Source: Calditrichia bacterium (GTDB lineage Bacteria; Calditrichota; Calditrichia; RBG-13-44-9; J075). From it: a DNA stretch of 64,000 nt. Location: assembly GCA_028284445.1 (NCBI GenBank), contig JANQRS010000006.1:1-64000 (forward strand), in the 5' to 3' direction. Positions 46,851 to 55,112 of the stretch are shown here, one piece after another. The notes beneath the pieces are model-generated. The model had not been told where the DNA came from, ran no database searches, and saw only the letters and a program-made list of their open reading frames with translations. Made by a program: the position numbers and the translations under genes. Each line of letters opens with the position of its first letter. Position 1 is the first letter of the stretch.

Positions 46851-46892
46851 GTCCCCCCTCCATCTCCCCCCGGGGGGAGATGGAGGGGGGAC
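46851..46892. repeat. 42-bp GC-rich palindrome (copy 2 of 4)
   Basis: This is a perfect palindrome starting GTCCCCCCTCCATCTCCCCC. It lies 27 nt after the patatin stop and 36 nt before the next gene. As RNA it would form a very stable hairpin without a U-tract. It could act as a processing or stabilising element like REP sequences. Confidence 0.92.
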
Positions 46893-46928
46893 AACTTGCA
46901 ATGAGCTCCGACCAGAATCACCACTCGA

Positions 46929-48059
46929 ATGAAATCACAAAACATAAAAATCCACCCAGTCCAATCACGCCGTTCCCTCAGCACCTTCATCAATATTCCC
47001 TGGCAAATCAATGCGAAAAGTCCCCATTGGGTGCCCCCGCTGCGAATGGACCGGCGACGAATTCTGGATCAAAAGCGCCACCCCTTTTATAAAGAGAATC
47101 AAGCGGCATTTTTCATTGCATATCAAGCGGGCAAAGCGGTTGGCCGCATTGCGGCGATCTTTAGTCCTGAGCACTGCCGGCGCAGCGGAGAGCAATGCGG
47201 GATGTTCGGTTTTTTGGAAGCAATTGACGATACAGCTGTTTTCTCAGAGCTAATGGAGGCAGCGGAGGAATGGCTCAGCCAATTTCAATGCAAGCGTATC
47301 ATCGGTCCGATCAATCCGAGCACCAATTACGAGCTGGGATTTCTGATTGATGGCTTTGATTCCCCCCCCTTCCTAATGCTCAGTTATAATCCGCCCTACT
47401 ATGATGGACAGATGCAGAAACTCGGCCTGCAAAAAGTACGCGACTTCTATGCCTGGTATATCGACAAGCAACGCCTGCAAGTACCGGACAAACTGATCCG
47501 CATTCGCAAACGTGTTGTCAGCCGGCTGCCGGTCACAATTCGTAGCGGCAATATGAAACATTTTGATCAGGAGTTGAAAATCCTGCAAGACATCTATAAT
47601 GATGCCTGGCAGGACCACTGGGGCTTCCTGCCAATGTCGGATGCGGAATTCGCCCATCTTGGCCAAGATTTACGACTGATAATCGATCCGGAATTGGTCC
47701 TGATTGCCGAATATGAGCAAGAACCCATTGGATTTTTGCTGGCATTACCTAACTTTAACGAAGTGCTGATTCACATCCGCAATGGGCGACTGCTACCCAC
47801 CGGCCTTTGGCATATTCTGAAACGACGGAGAAAAATCCGTGGCGTCCGCGTTATCACATTAGGCGTCAAACGCCAATTCCAGCAATCAGGGCTTGGGAGT
47901 CTCTTCTATGAAGAAATCGCTCGGCGCATTATTACCCAGGAATACGATCATGCTGAAATGTCCTGGGTGATGGAAGACAATGGACCAATGAATAGCGCTG
48001 CCCGGCTGCTGGGCGGGAAGAAGTATAAGACGTATCGATTGTATGAGAGGGAAATATAG
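46929..48059 (+). CDS. GNAT-fold acyltransferase-like protein
   Basis: This is a 376-residue protein of a GNAT-related family: FFIAYQAGKAVGRIAAIF and MFGFLEAIDD at the N-terminal half, LGVKRQFQQSGLGSLFYEEIARR near residue 320 as an acyl-CoA-binding-like segment, and EMSWVMEDNGPMN at the end. It is longer than simple acetyltransferases. No clear ribosome binding site precedes the ATG. Its location beside lipid kinase and CdsA genes, opposite the sphingolipid genes, suggests an acyl transfer role in lipid synthesis (inference). Confidence 0.75.
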   Translation: MKSQNIKIHPVQSRRSLSTFINIPWQINAKSPHWVPPLRMDRRRILDQKRHPFYKENQAAFFIAYQAGKAVGRIAAIFSPEHCRRSGEQCGMFGFLEAIDDTAVFSELMEAAEEWLSQFQCKRIIGPINPSTNYELGFLIDGFDSPPFLMLSYNPPYYDGQMQKLGLQKVRDFYAWYIDKQRLQVPDKLIRIRKRVVSRLPVTIRSGNMKHFDQELKILQDIYNDAWQDHWGFLPMSDAEFAHLGQDLRLIIDPELVLIAEYEQEPIGFLLALPNFNEVLIHIRNGRLLPTGLWHILKRRRKIRGVRVITLGVKRQFQQSGLGSLFYEEIARRIITQEYDHAEMSWVMEDNGPMNSAARLLGGKKYKTYRLYEREI

Positions 48060-48067
48060 CAACCAAA

Positions 48068-48111
48068 CATCCCCCCTATATGTCCCCCCGGGGGGACATA
48101 TAGGGGGGATG
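48068..48111. repeat. 44-bp GC-rich palindrome (copy 3 of 4)
   Basis: This is a perfect palindrome starting CATCCCCCCTATATGTCCCC. It begins 8 nt after the acyltransferase stop and ends 36 nt before the lipid-kinase-like start. The core differs from copies 1, 2 and 4, but the CCCCCC arms and overall size are kept, with compensating changes in both arms. Confidence 0.92.
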
Positions 48112-48147
48112 CCTTGAAAATTTCAGATTTGATGTAAAGGAGCACGA

Positions 48148-49068
48148 TTGAATCCTCCCACCAGGATATCGCGCCATTTTAAATTTCTTGTGAATCCACG
48201 CGCCCGAAACGGTCATACACTTGGGCGCTTAAAGCGCTTGCTGGATTCATCAAGCGCCGAACTATCTTACGAGATCGTTGAAACGGAAAACCCGGCTGAG
48301 TTGCGGAAAGAGGTTTCAAACTGCAAAGATGACCATATCCCGGTCGCTGTCGGTGGTGACGGAACGATCAATCTCGTTGTGCAGACCCTGCTGGAAACAA
48401 ACAGCCTCGATAAGCCAATCGCTATCATGCCCTTCGGTACTGGTAACGCTGTGGCGCGTTCAATTGAGATCCATACATTGAAGAAGGCAATTCAAGTATT
48501 GGAAAGCGGCAAGGCTGTCCACCTGGACATTATGAAAACCACCCATCCCGAAGCGCCGGTAGCGCTCATTTCCATAAGCGTTGGCTTTGAGTCCCGCTTC
48601 CTGTTTCATTATGCCCGACAGCGCCGATATACCAATGCCATTGCTGGAATTATGGCCCTGATGCGCAGTTCTCCTTTCAAATCAGATCAGTTGGAGGTCC
48701 GTCTCGATGGCCGGGAACTGGTGACCGGTAGGGACCGCTACTACAACCTCGGGCTCTATAATTTACCTTGTTTTGCCTTTGGCTGGAAGGTGCCCCCTGC
48801 AAAAGATCCGGCAGATGGATTTTGCGAAGCAATTGTATCCGATTCCGCATTATCGTACTGGCCGCCGCTACTGGCTGCAGCCGGGCGATACAAGCACGAG
48901 GATCCGCCGGCGGAACGCTGGAGACGCTGGCAACGGGCGGAAATCGATACAACGTTGCCGGTTCAGATTGATGGGGAATCCATTTCCAGCGGGCGCTTTG
49001 AGGTAGAAGTACTGCCTCAGTCGCTTCACATCCTTGCCCCCGCTGACTTTAAAGGAAGCCACAACTGA
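48148..49068 (+). CDS. Diacylglycerol/sphingosine kinase family protein (YegS/LCB5-like)
   Basis: This 306-residue protein has GGDGT at 69-73 and MPFGTGNAVARS near 112, the nucleotide-binding hallmarks of the DAGK_cat family that also includes sphingosine kinases. It is expected to phosphorylate a lipid alcohol at the membrane. The start is TTG with AAAGGAG ahead. It overlaps the CdsA gene by 1 nt. In this context the substrate could be a sphingoid base or ceramide rather than diacylglycerol. Confidence 0.85.
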   Translation: MNPPTRISRHFKFLVNPRARNGHTLGRLKRLLDSSSAELSYEIVETENPAELRKEVSNCKDDHIPVAVGGDGTINLVVQTLLETNSLDKPIAIMPFGTGNAVARSIEIHTLKKAIQVLESGKAVHLDIMKTTHPEAPVALISISVGFESRFLFHYARQRRYTNAIAGIMALMRSSPFKSDQLEVRLDGRELVTGRDRYYNLGLYNLPCFAFGWKVPPAKDPADGFCEAIVSDSALSYWPPLLAAAGRYKHEDPPAERWRRWQRAEIDTTLPVQIDGESISSGRFEVEVLPQSLHILAPADFKGSHN

Positions 49069-49757
49069 TGAACGGTATCAATACCGGTTCAGACACCTTC
49101 CGCAAAGTATTGGTCGCCCTGATCGGCATTCCCCTGGTGCTATTGATGATTCTAAGCCTTGAGCCAATCTGGCTCTATGGTTTCTTCCTCATAATATCCA
49201 TCCTGGCGGTTTCCGAATTGGTGACAATGTTTCGCAGTGATACTATAAGCGGACAGAAAGCCTCTCCTCTACTGCTTTATCCAGCCGCGGTCTTTTATGG
49301 ATTGGTTTTCCTGCTGGCAATGATCGCCATTCGCGAACTGCCGCAAGGCAGCGATTGGCTGCTGCTGACTATTGGGGCAACCTTCTTCAGTGATATCGGG
49401 GCATTTCTTGCCGGACGCTATTGGCCGGGCAAACGGCATACCTTGCCGGCTTGGCTTAACGAACGGAAATCATATGAAGGCATTATCGGTGGGATTATAC
49501 TGGCTGTTTTTGCGGCTATTTTGCTGTTACAGGCACGGGCCTTACCGCTGTCCCTTGACGGACTCATCTTGCTTGGCGCCTGCATTGGTCTGACAGCACA
49601 GATGGGCGACTTGCTTGAATCGCGCTTAAAAAGAATTGCCGGCGTCAAAGATTCCGGACGAATCCTATCCGGACAGGGCGGTATTCTCGACACTATTGAC
49701 GGGCTGGTATTGAGCGGCCCCACAGCCTGGTTGTTGATTCAGGCCCTGGCACGCTGA
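49068..49757 (+). CDS. cdsA: Phosphatidate cytidylyltransferase (CdsA family), short form
   Basis: This 229-residue membrane protein transfers CMP from CTP to phosphatidate or a related phospholipid. The family signature is SRLKRIAGVKDSGRILSGQGGILDTIDGL near the C-terminus; the canonical DR of the end is DT here. ATFFSDIGAFLAGRYWPGK matches the mid-protein motif. It is shorter than the Escherichia enzyme. The tail overlaps the SDR gene on the other strand by 19 nt. Coupling to a lipid kinase suggests kinase then cytidylyltransferase action on one lipid. Confidence 0.88.
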   Translation: MNGINTGSDTFRKVLVALIGIPLVLLMILSLEPIWLYGFFLIISILAVSELVTMFRSDTISGQKASPLLLYPAAVFYGLVFLLAMIAIRELPQGSDWLLLTIGATFFSDIGAFLAGRYWPGKRHTLPAWLNERKSYEGIIGGIILAVFAAILLLQARALPLSLDGLILLGACIGLTAQMGDLLESRLKRIAGVKDSGRILSGQGGILDTIDGLVLSGPTAWLLIQALAR

Positions 49758-50572
49758 CGCTTGTCTTTCTCGACAATCCGATCCATGATTCGGAAATAGA
49801 GCGTCGGCCAGACGATTTTGACCAGCCTGATAAAGCGGCTTTCGATATTGCAAAAAACTTCGAAGTGATTGCGGATTATGCCTTCCACAAAGCGAGTTGC
49901 CACGTGAGCGGGTTGAAGCACACTGGCGTTTTTGCTAAGCGCCCGGCTTTCCGGCAGCGTATTTTCATGTTCAAATGCCAGCATCGGGGTATCTGTATCC
50001 GGCGGGAAAACAATGGTGACGCCAAGTCCATACTCAGCAGCTTCCATCCGCAAACATTCGGCCAGACCGGTCACCGCAAACTTTGAAGGCGCATAGCCGC
50101 TGTAGCCAATCGCGCCAAGGTATCCGGCAACGCTGGAGACAAATCCAATATGGCCATCGCCGGAGTGAATCAGGTACGGCCAGGCAGCCTTGAGGGCATT
50201 CACCATGCCGCCGTAGTTCACATCCATCACCTTCGCCAGCTCTTCCGGCGAATTATCTTCAAAGCGTCCGCAAATCATGGTGCCGGCATTATTGATCAGC
50301 GTATGAATCCCGCCATGTTTCTCGCCAATCTCATTCATTGCCCCAGTAACGGCTGCTTCATCGGTCACGTCAACTGCGATACTAAAAACCGAAATCTGTC
50401 CGCCGTATTCAGTGCGAAGCGTCTGAACCGCTTGATTCAGTCGATCCGTGCTTCTTGCCAGTAGCCAGACTTGCGCGCCCAATCCAGCAAAACGCCCGGC
50501 GATCTCCAGACCAATTCCGGAAGACCCACCGGTGATGACGACGTTTTTGCGGCGAAAGCGTTCTGTTGTCAT
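49739..50572 (-). CDS. 3-ketodihydrosphingosine-reductase-like SDR
   Basis: This 277-residue short-chain dehydrogenase has NADP-binding TGGSSGIG (14-21), NNAG and catalytic S146/Y160/K164 (YSGYAPSKFA). The stretch IVFPPDTDTPMLAFEHENTLPESRAL is the pattern typical of 3-ketodihydrosphingosine reductase, which reduces the product of serine palmitoyltransferase. A C-terminal hydrophobic/basic tail is present. The ATG at 50572 is chosen because the longer frame is made of 8-bp repeats. A serine-palmitoyltransferase-like gene lies 1.5 kb upstream on the same strand. Confidence 0.85.
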   Translation of the reverse strand: MTTERFRRKNVVITGGSSGIGLEIAGRFAGLGAQVWLLARSTDRLNQAVQTLRTEYGGQISVFSIAVDVTDEAAVTGAMNEIGEKHGGIHTLINNAGTMICGRFEDNSPEELAKVMDVNYGGMVNALKAAWPYLIHSGDGHIGFVSSVAGYLGAIGYSGYAPSKFAVTGLAECLRMEAAEYGLGVTIVFPPDTDTPMLAFEHENTLPESRALSKNASVLQPAHVATRFVEGIIRNHFEVFCNIESRFIRLVKIVWPTLYFRIMDRIVEKDKRQRARA

Positions 50573-50580
50573 GGGCAGCT

Positions 50581-50622
50581 CGTTGAATCGTTGAATCGTT
50601 GAATCGTTGAATCGTTGAATCG
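50581..50622. repeat. 8-bp tandem array (CGTTGAAT, about 5 copies)
   Basis: Five copies of CGTTGAAT lie directly upstream of the SDR start codon and extend its reading frame with a low-complexity peptide that I do not regard as real. Confidence 0.9.
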
Positions 50623-50660
50623 TCAAACGTGCAATTTGGCAAAACCGTTCTAACGTTTCA

Positions 50661-50718
50661 ACGCTTTTACGCTTTTACGCTTTTACGCTTTTACGCTTTT
50701 ACGCTTTTACGCTTTTAC
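50661..50718. repeat. 8-bp tandem array (ACGCTTTT, about 7 copies)
   Basis: About seven copies of ACGCTTTT lie 40 bp from the CGTTGAAT array, in the same 228-bp gap between the SDR gene and the acyltransferase-like gene. The two units are unrelated in sequence but share the 8-bp period. Confidence 0.92.
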
Positions 50719-50800
50719 AGTTTAACAAATCAACCAATTGACTTCTGTGAACTCGGCACACAAAGTCAATCACCAAGTATCAGGTATCCAGCATTCAGCA

Positions 50801-52045
50801 TCAAGTATCCATTTCTTTAAACACCCTGGGCTCAGCCAGAATCACTTCCGGGAAGAGTAGTCCGCGCATTCCCTTTAATAAGCGATGCACGAGGCCGTTC
50901 TGTGCCCTCAGATAGAAATGCTCCGCAATGCAGTCTGCACCAAGGCGTTGCTTGAGCCAATATGACGTTTGCCCTAATTTCAGCATCTCAAATTCGTTTT
51001 CGATACCGTATTCGATGATTGCCTGGACCAGATTGAAGTAGGCATGCGATTCGTCGCGACGCGCATAGTCAATACCAACCAGCGCAAAATTGAGGATTGA
51101 GCCGCTTTCAATGAGCAGTGCCACGGCAAGCAAGTCTTCGTTGTCATGCAAGGTTATCAGGGTAATATCTTCAGCATGCTGCTCGAACAAAAACTGAAAA
51201 AAATCAGCGTTTAAGACTTCCAGCTTCACCTCCGCCCGGGCCATGACTTCCAGATAGAGATCGTAAAAGCGTTCCGACGAACAAAGCTCCGTTCCGCCAA
51301 CACGAATTTGGAACCGATCGTCATCGCGACCGCTTTCATGGAAAGCCGAATGTGTTCGCCCAATTTTTCCGAATGCGCGACGCACCGCCCGCCGGTAGGG
51401 ATAGCGCATTTCATCCATATAACTGCCGAAATCCGGCCAGCGCAGGCCAAGTTCGGCATAAGGGATACTGTTAGCGCGAAAATATCCAAGCGAGTTGAGA
51501 ATGTCAAATCGAGGTCGAATTTCTTCGCGAATCTCTTTGACAACTGCATAGCGGATGCCCTCTGCCTTTTGGATATTTTGCATCACCCGACTCAGCCGTT
51601 CAAGCACAGCGGCCGTATCCGCGGCATCCGCAATCACGATATTTTGCTGACCGAGAGAAATTGGCAGACCACAAAACAAAATCCGGATTTGCAAAAATCC
51701 CGGGACATAGCGGCGAAATTTCTGAGCAACACTCTCGATTAGACCACCGGCAAACATATCCAGACGCACGCGAAAGGCACTGAGTGCCGCCGTCGCGACC
51801 AGTTTATTGTCGCGCTCAAAAATAAGATACCAAAAATCGGCAGATTCCACCCGGGCATCTTCAATCGCAGCAATAAACCGGTGTGCATGATAGACATCCG
51901 CTTCATCATTGATGCTATCCCACAGCTGTTCGTCTACATCATGGATAGATCGGAATAGGCGCAGCGTCAAATCATCCGCAGATCTCTTATTTTCAGGGGT
52001 TGAATAACCGCTTTCGGTTGGCGGATGTTGCACTACACTTTTCAC
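50801..52045 (-). CDS. FemAB/GNAT-like N-acyltransferase, candidate ceramide synthase
   Basis: This is a 414-residue protein with two GNAT-like halves (FWYLIFERDNKLVATAALSAF; ITLITLHDNEDLLAVALLIESG and MLKLGQTSYWLKQRLGA at the C-terminal part), as in FemAB-type and related acyltransferases. The GTG start overlaps the stop of the serine-palmitoyltransferase-like gene (GTGA), so the two products are made together. Bacterial ceramide synthases belong to a GNAT-type acyltransferase group, so N-acylation of a sphingoid base is a good candidate reaction. This is inferred from position. Confidence 0.7.
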   Translation of the reverse strand: MKSVVQHPPTESGYSTPENKRSADDLTLRLFRSIHDVDEQLWDSINDEADVYHAHRFIAAIEDARVESADFWYLIFERDNKLVATAALSAFRVRLDMFAGGLIESVAQKFRRYVPGFLQIRILFCGLPISLGQQNIVIADAADTAAVLERLSRVMQNIQKAEGIRYAVVKEIREEIRPRFDILNSLGYFRANSIPYAELGLRWPDFGSYMDEMRYPYRRAVRRAFGKIGRTHSAFHESGRDDDRFQIRVGGTELCSSERFYDLYLEVMARAEVKLEVLNADFFQFLFEQHAEDITLITLHDNEDLLAVALLIESGSILNFALVGIDYARRDESHAYFNLVQAIIEYGIENEFEMLKLGQTSYWLKQRLGADCIAEHFYLRAQNGLVHRLLKGMRGLLFPEVILAEPRVFKEMDT

Positions 52046-53355
52046 AGGGCAACACCATTATTGACATGGGCTTGTTCTCGAAATGCGCTCAAAACCGTAT
52101 CGAGCATCTCTTTGGATTGAGCGGCAGTCACACAAAGCCGCAGGCGGGCTTTGCCGCGCTGAACGGCAGGAAACACCACGGCCGATGTGATGATCCCTTT
52201 GTCAAACAATGCTCTCGACAAACGCCAGGCATCTTCGTCACGTCCGCAAATGACCGGCACGATGCAGCTTTCCGACTGACCGGTATCGTACCCGAGTTCA
52301 CGCAGGCCGGTCTTCAAATAGATGGCATTTTCATTCACCCTGGAAATGCGCCAACTTTCCCGTTGGATGACTTCAATCGACGCTTTCGCAGCAGCGGTTG
52401 CAGCCGGACATAAAGCCGCAGAAAACATGAAAGGCGCACCGCCATGCTGCAAATAGATAATCAACGATTTTGAGCCGGCAAGATACCCGCCATTGGCTGG
52501 AATCGCTTTGGATAGTGAGCCCATCCAGATATCGACATCCTCAGCGGCTACACCCCAATGCTGGTGAACGCCTCTCCCCTCGCTTCCCAGCACCCCGATT
52601 GAATGCGCTTCATCAATCATCAGATAAGCATTGTGACGCTTTTTCAATTCTACGATGCCTGGCAGCGGACAAATATCGCCATCCATCGAATAGATACCTT
52701 CTGCGATGATCAGGCGGCGACGCGCAGATGTTTCCAGCAGCACTTTCTCCAGCGAAACAAGATCATTGTGCTCAAAAGTCATTACCGGCACCCGTGCCAA
52801 ACGGCAGGCATCAACGATGCTCCGATGGGCCAGCGAGTCGATAATCACGCAATCGCGCGGTCCCATCAGCGCTGCAATTACAGTCATGTTGGCCATATAG
52901 CCGGAGGTGAAAGTCATTGCCGCTTCTACCTCTTTAAATCGGGCAATCTCTGTTTCCAAATCGCGATGCAGCTTATTGCTCCCGGTCAATAGCCGCACAC
53001 CTCCGGTCCCGGTCCCAAATTGGGAAACCGCTGCCTGCGCCGCTGCCTCGATATCCGCATGACCAATCAATCCCAGGTAGTCATACGATGACATCATCCT
53101 CAAATGCTGATTATCTAAACATACTTCCGGACCGGCTTTGCCGTCGAAGCGCTGTTGGTAGGTATAGAGATCGCTGTCCATGCCCCAACCAATCGTCCGA
53201 AACCAGCGTCGCGCAATGGTGTTATCCAGCAGGCCGCCTTTTTCCGGGAGCCAGGCAGGATTTTGCGAGAAAAAGCCGTCAAAAGGATCATCCGCTTGTG
53301 GCGCATGGTCTTCAATCGCAGGTTGACTTCGGTGATGTCCATTGTTCGATTTCAT
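52042..53355 (-). CDS. Serine palmitoyltransferase-like PLP enzyme (alpha-oxoamine synthase family)
   Basis: This 437-residue PLP enzyme condenses an amino acid with an acyl-CoA or acyl-ACP. It has SSYDYLGLIGHADI, GTGTGGVRLLTGSN, His177 (SLAHRS), DEAHS (248-252) and PLP Lys283 (GSLSKAIPANGG). The family includes KBL, BioF, ALA synthase and SPT. The adjacent reductase and acyltransferase favour SPT, the first step of sphingolipid synthesis. The N-terminal 60 residues are an extra acidic extension. The ATG overlaps the stop of the upstream radical SAM gene by 4 nt. Confidence 0.85.
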   Translation of the reverse strand: MKSNNGHHRSQPAIEDHAPQADDPFDGFFSQNPAWLPEKGGLLDNTIARRWFRTIGWGMDSDLYTYQQRFDGKAGPEVCLDNQHLRMMSSYDYLGLIGHADIEAAAQAAVSQFGTGTGGVRLLTGSNKLHRDLETEIARFKEVEAAMTFTSGYMANMTVIAALMGPRDCVIIDSLAHRSIVDACRLARVPVMTFEHNDLVSLEKVLLETSARRRLIIAEGIYSMDGDICPLPGIVELKKRHNAYLMIDEAHSIGVLGSEGRGVHQHWGVAAEDVDIWMGSLSKAIPANGGYLAGSKSLIIYLQHGGAPFMFSAALCPAATAAAKASIEVIQRESWRISRVNENAIYLKTGLRELGYDTGQSESCIVPVICGRDEDAWRLSRALFDKGIITSAVVFPAVQRGKARLRLCVTAAQSKEMLDTVLSAFREQAHVNNGVAL

Positions 53356-54848
53356 ATTGCCTCAGCTCTGTTGTTCACGGATTGCTCACCGGTCGGAATT
53401 TGCGGCGTCGTTAAACCATCCACTTCCGGCCCGCGATCTGTTGCCCGTTCCAGTTCGTGCGGCAAGTGATGTCGATGAGCGGTCAGGAATTGAAACATAA
53501 TTTTGAATGCGCCGGACCAAAGTCGCAGATACTTAGGCGTCCAGACCGCAGGGCGAGTCCGCAAGGTCAGGCGATTAGCGCGACGAATATCGAGAATGGC
53601 CCGGGCGTAAACACCGAGCAATGCCCGATAATATTTCTTCAAGGGCATTTTGGTCGGCAAGAGCATATGCGACAAATCCCAGAGTCCATGTGCAGAACGG
53701 CTGACGGTTACCTTATCCTTGTATTCATCCCAAATCAAGGTGCCCGGCAGCGGGGTGAGGGGAGAGATATTGAGATAGTACAACCCGGTTTCGTCAATGA
53801 ACTGACTGAGGCGCCGCCAATCCTCCGGTGTATAATCCGGTTGCGGAATCAACGAACCGTAGGTATCCACGCCATATTTGCGCAGCACCTCGATGGCCTT
53901 GCGATTATAATCAACTGTGCACTGTTTGTCCATCGAGTCGAGCTCCGGATCGGTGGATGCTTCCAGGCCGATCAATACTGCACTGAGTCCCATTTCCGCC
54001 CATAGCTCGATCATATCCTCGTTTTCGGCAATAAAGTCAGCCCGTCCGTATACCAGGTATTTCTTGCGAATATTGCGCTCCTTGAGCATATCCGCCAGTT
54101 TGATGAGGCGTGTGCGATTAATCAGAAAGATATCATCAACGATGTAGACATCTTCCGATTCGATTTGCTCAAGTTCGTCGGCAATCGACTCCGGACTACG
54201 CGAGTAGGGAACGCCATCGGTAATTCGCCAGGTAAAGCAAAAGTTGCATTTATACCAGCATCCCCAGGTGGTTTTCATGGTGGCTACCGGCTGGTGAAAC
54301 AGATAATAGTAGCGATCGCGCAAATGGGCAACCAGATCACGTCGGGGGAAGGGCAATTCATCCGGCTTCGGCATGTACACGCGATCTGGTGTAAAATGCA
54401 GTTCCGAATCTGAAAGGGGGATTGCCAAACCAGGAATGTCGTGCAAGGGCTTATTATTTTCGAAGGCGCCAATCAGTTCCGGCATCATGGTGGTGCCATC
54501 ACCGAGAACAATGCAGTCAATGGCCGGATCAGCGAAATCTTCCGGCGCCTTGGAGGCATGTACCCCGCCAACAACGGTTTTGCACTCGAGACTAAAGGAC
54601 TTCGCCATCCGGCAGACCTTCTTCACCTCATTTACACCAGTAATATAGCAACTGGTGCCAACAACATCCGGCTTAAACTTGCGAATGCGACGCTTTAGCC
54701 CTTTCTCCAAGATGCCATCAAAAATTTCAATCTCATGTCCATCCAATCCGGCCGCAACATATTCCAACTCCAATGGTTCACAGATCATCACATTCTTCAG
54801 GCCGATGGTATGCCTGGGCACCGGCGGACGAACCAATAAAATTCTCAT
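53352..54848 (-). CDS. B12-binding radical SAM protein 1
   Basis: This is a 498-residue protein with an N-terminal cobalamin-binding Rossmann domain (MRILLVRPPVP to about 150, including LEYVAAGL and VVGGVHASKAPE), then the [4Fe-4S] motif C197-x3-C201-x2-C204 (GCWYKCNFC) and a radical SAM barrel. Such enzymes methylate or rearrange unreactive carbons, often in lipids, cofactors or natural products. AAGGGGG precedes the ATG. It is coupled to the SPT-like gene by a 4-nt overlap, so its substrate may be a lipid. The reaction is unknown. Confidence 0.88.
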   Translation of the reverse strand: MRILLVRPPVPRHTIGLKNVMICEPLELEYVAAGLDGHEIEIFDGILEKGLKRRIRKFKPDVVGTSCYITGVNEVKKVCRMAKSFSLECKTVVGGVHASKAPEDFADPAIDCIVLGDGTTMMPELIGAFENNKPLHDIPGLAIPLSDSELHFTPDRVYMPKPDELPFPRRDLVAHLRDRYYYLFHQPVATMKTTWGCWYKCNFCFTWRITDGVPYSRSPESIADELEQIESEDVYIVDDIFLINRTRLIKLADMLKERNIRKKYLVYGRADFIAENEDMIELWAEMGLSAVLIGLEASTDPELDSMDKQCTVDYNRKAIEVLRKYGVDTYGSLIPQPDYTPEDWRRLSQFIDETGLYYLNISPLTPLPGTLIWDEYKDKVTVSRSAHGLWDLSHMLLPTKMPLKKYYRALLGVYARAILDIRRANRLTLRTRPAVWTPKYLRLWSGAFKIMFQFLTAHRHHLPHELERATDRGPEVDGLTTPQIPTGEQSVNNRAEAI

Positions 54849-54882
54849 AAAACCCCCTTTTCATTGATTATTGAAATATTTC

Positions 54883-54990
54883 ATTGGCCGTTAAATTATG
54901 AAAGAGATGTCGGATTACATTGGCCGCAAAATCATCAAAGAGGTGTCGGATTACATTGGCCGCAAAATCATCAAAGAGGTGTCGGATTAC
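54883..54990. repeat. 36-bp tandem repeat, three copies
   Basis: Three 36-bp units start with ATTGGCCG and end with GTCGGATTAC. The first unit differs in its centre. They lie just upstream of radical SAM gene 1. Because 36 is a multiple of three, the plus-strand frame from the ATG at 54898 to the stop at 55035 keeps a 12-residue repeat KEVSDYIGRKII. Confidence 0.92.
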
Positions 54991-55064
54991 GCCTTTAGCC
55001 ATTCCGCGCAATTTTCAATTACATGCCGCGGCTAATCCAACCTACAGTATTGCTGCCAACGTTC

Positions 55065-55110
55065 TTTCAATCCTTCAATCCTTCAATCCTTCAATCCTTC
55101 AATCCTTCAA
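55065..55110. repeat. 8-bp tandem array (AATCCTTC, about 5 copies)
   Basis: About five copies of AATCCTTC lie directly after the stop codon of radical SAM gene 2 (its 3' end on the minus strand is 55113). Confidence 0.92.
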
Positions 55111-55112
55111 TG

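Noticed and set aside
54883-55110. Possible CRISPR array
   Set aside because: The 36-bp units are directly adjacent with no unique spacers, and the 8-bp array is a simple tandem repeat.
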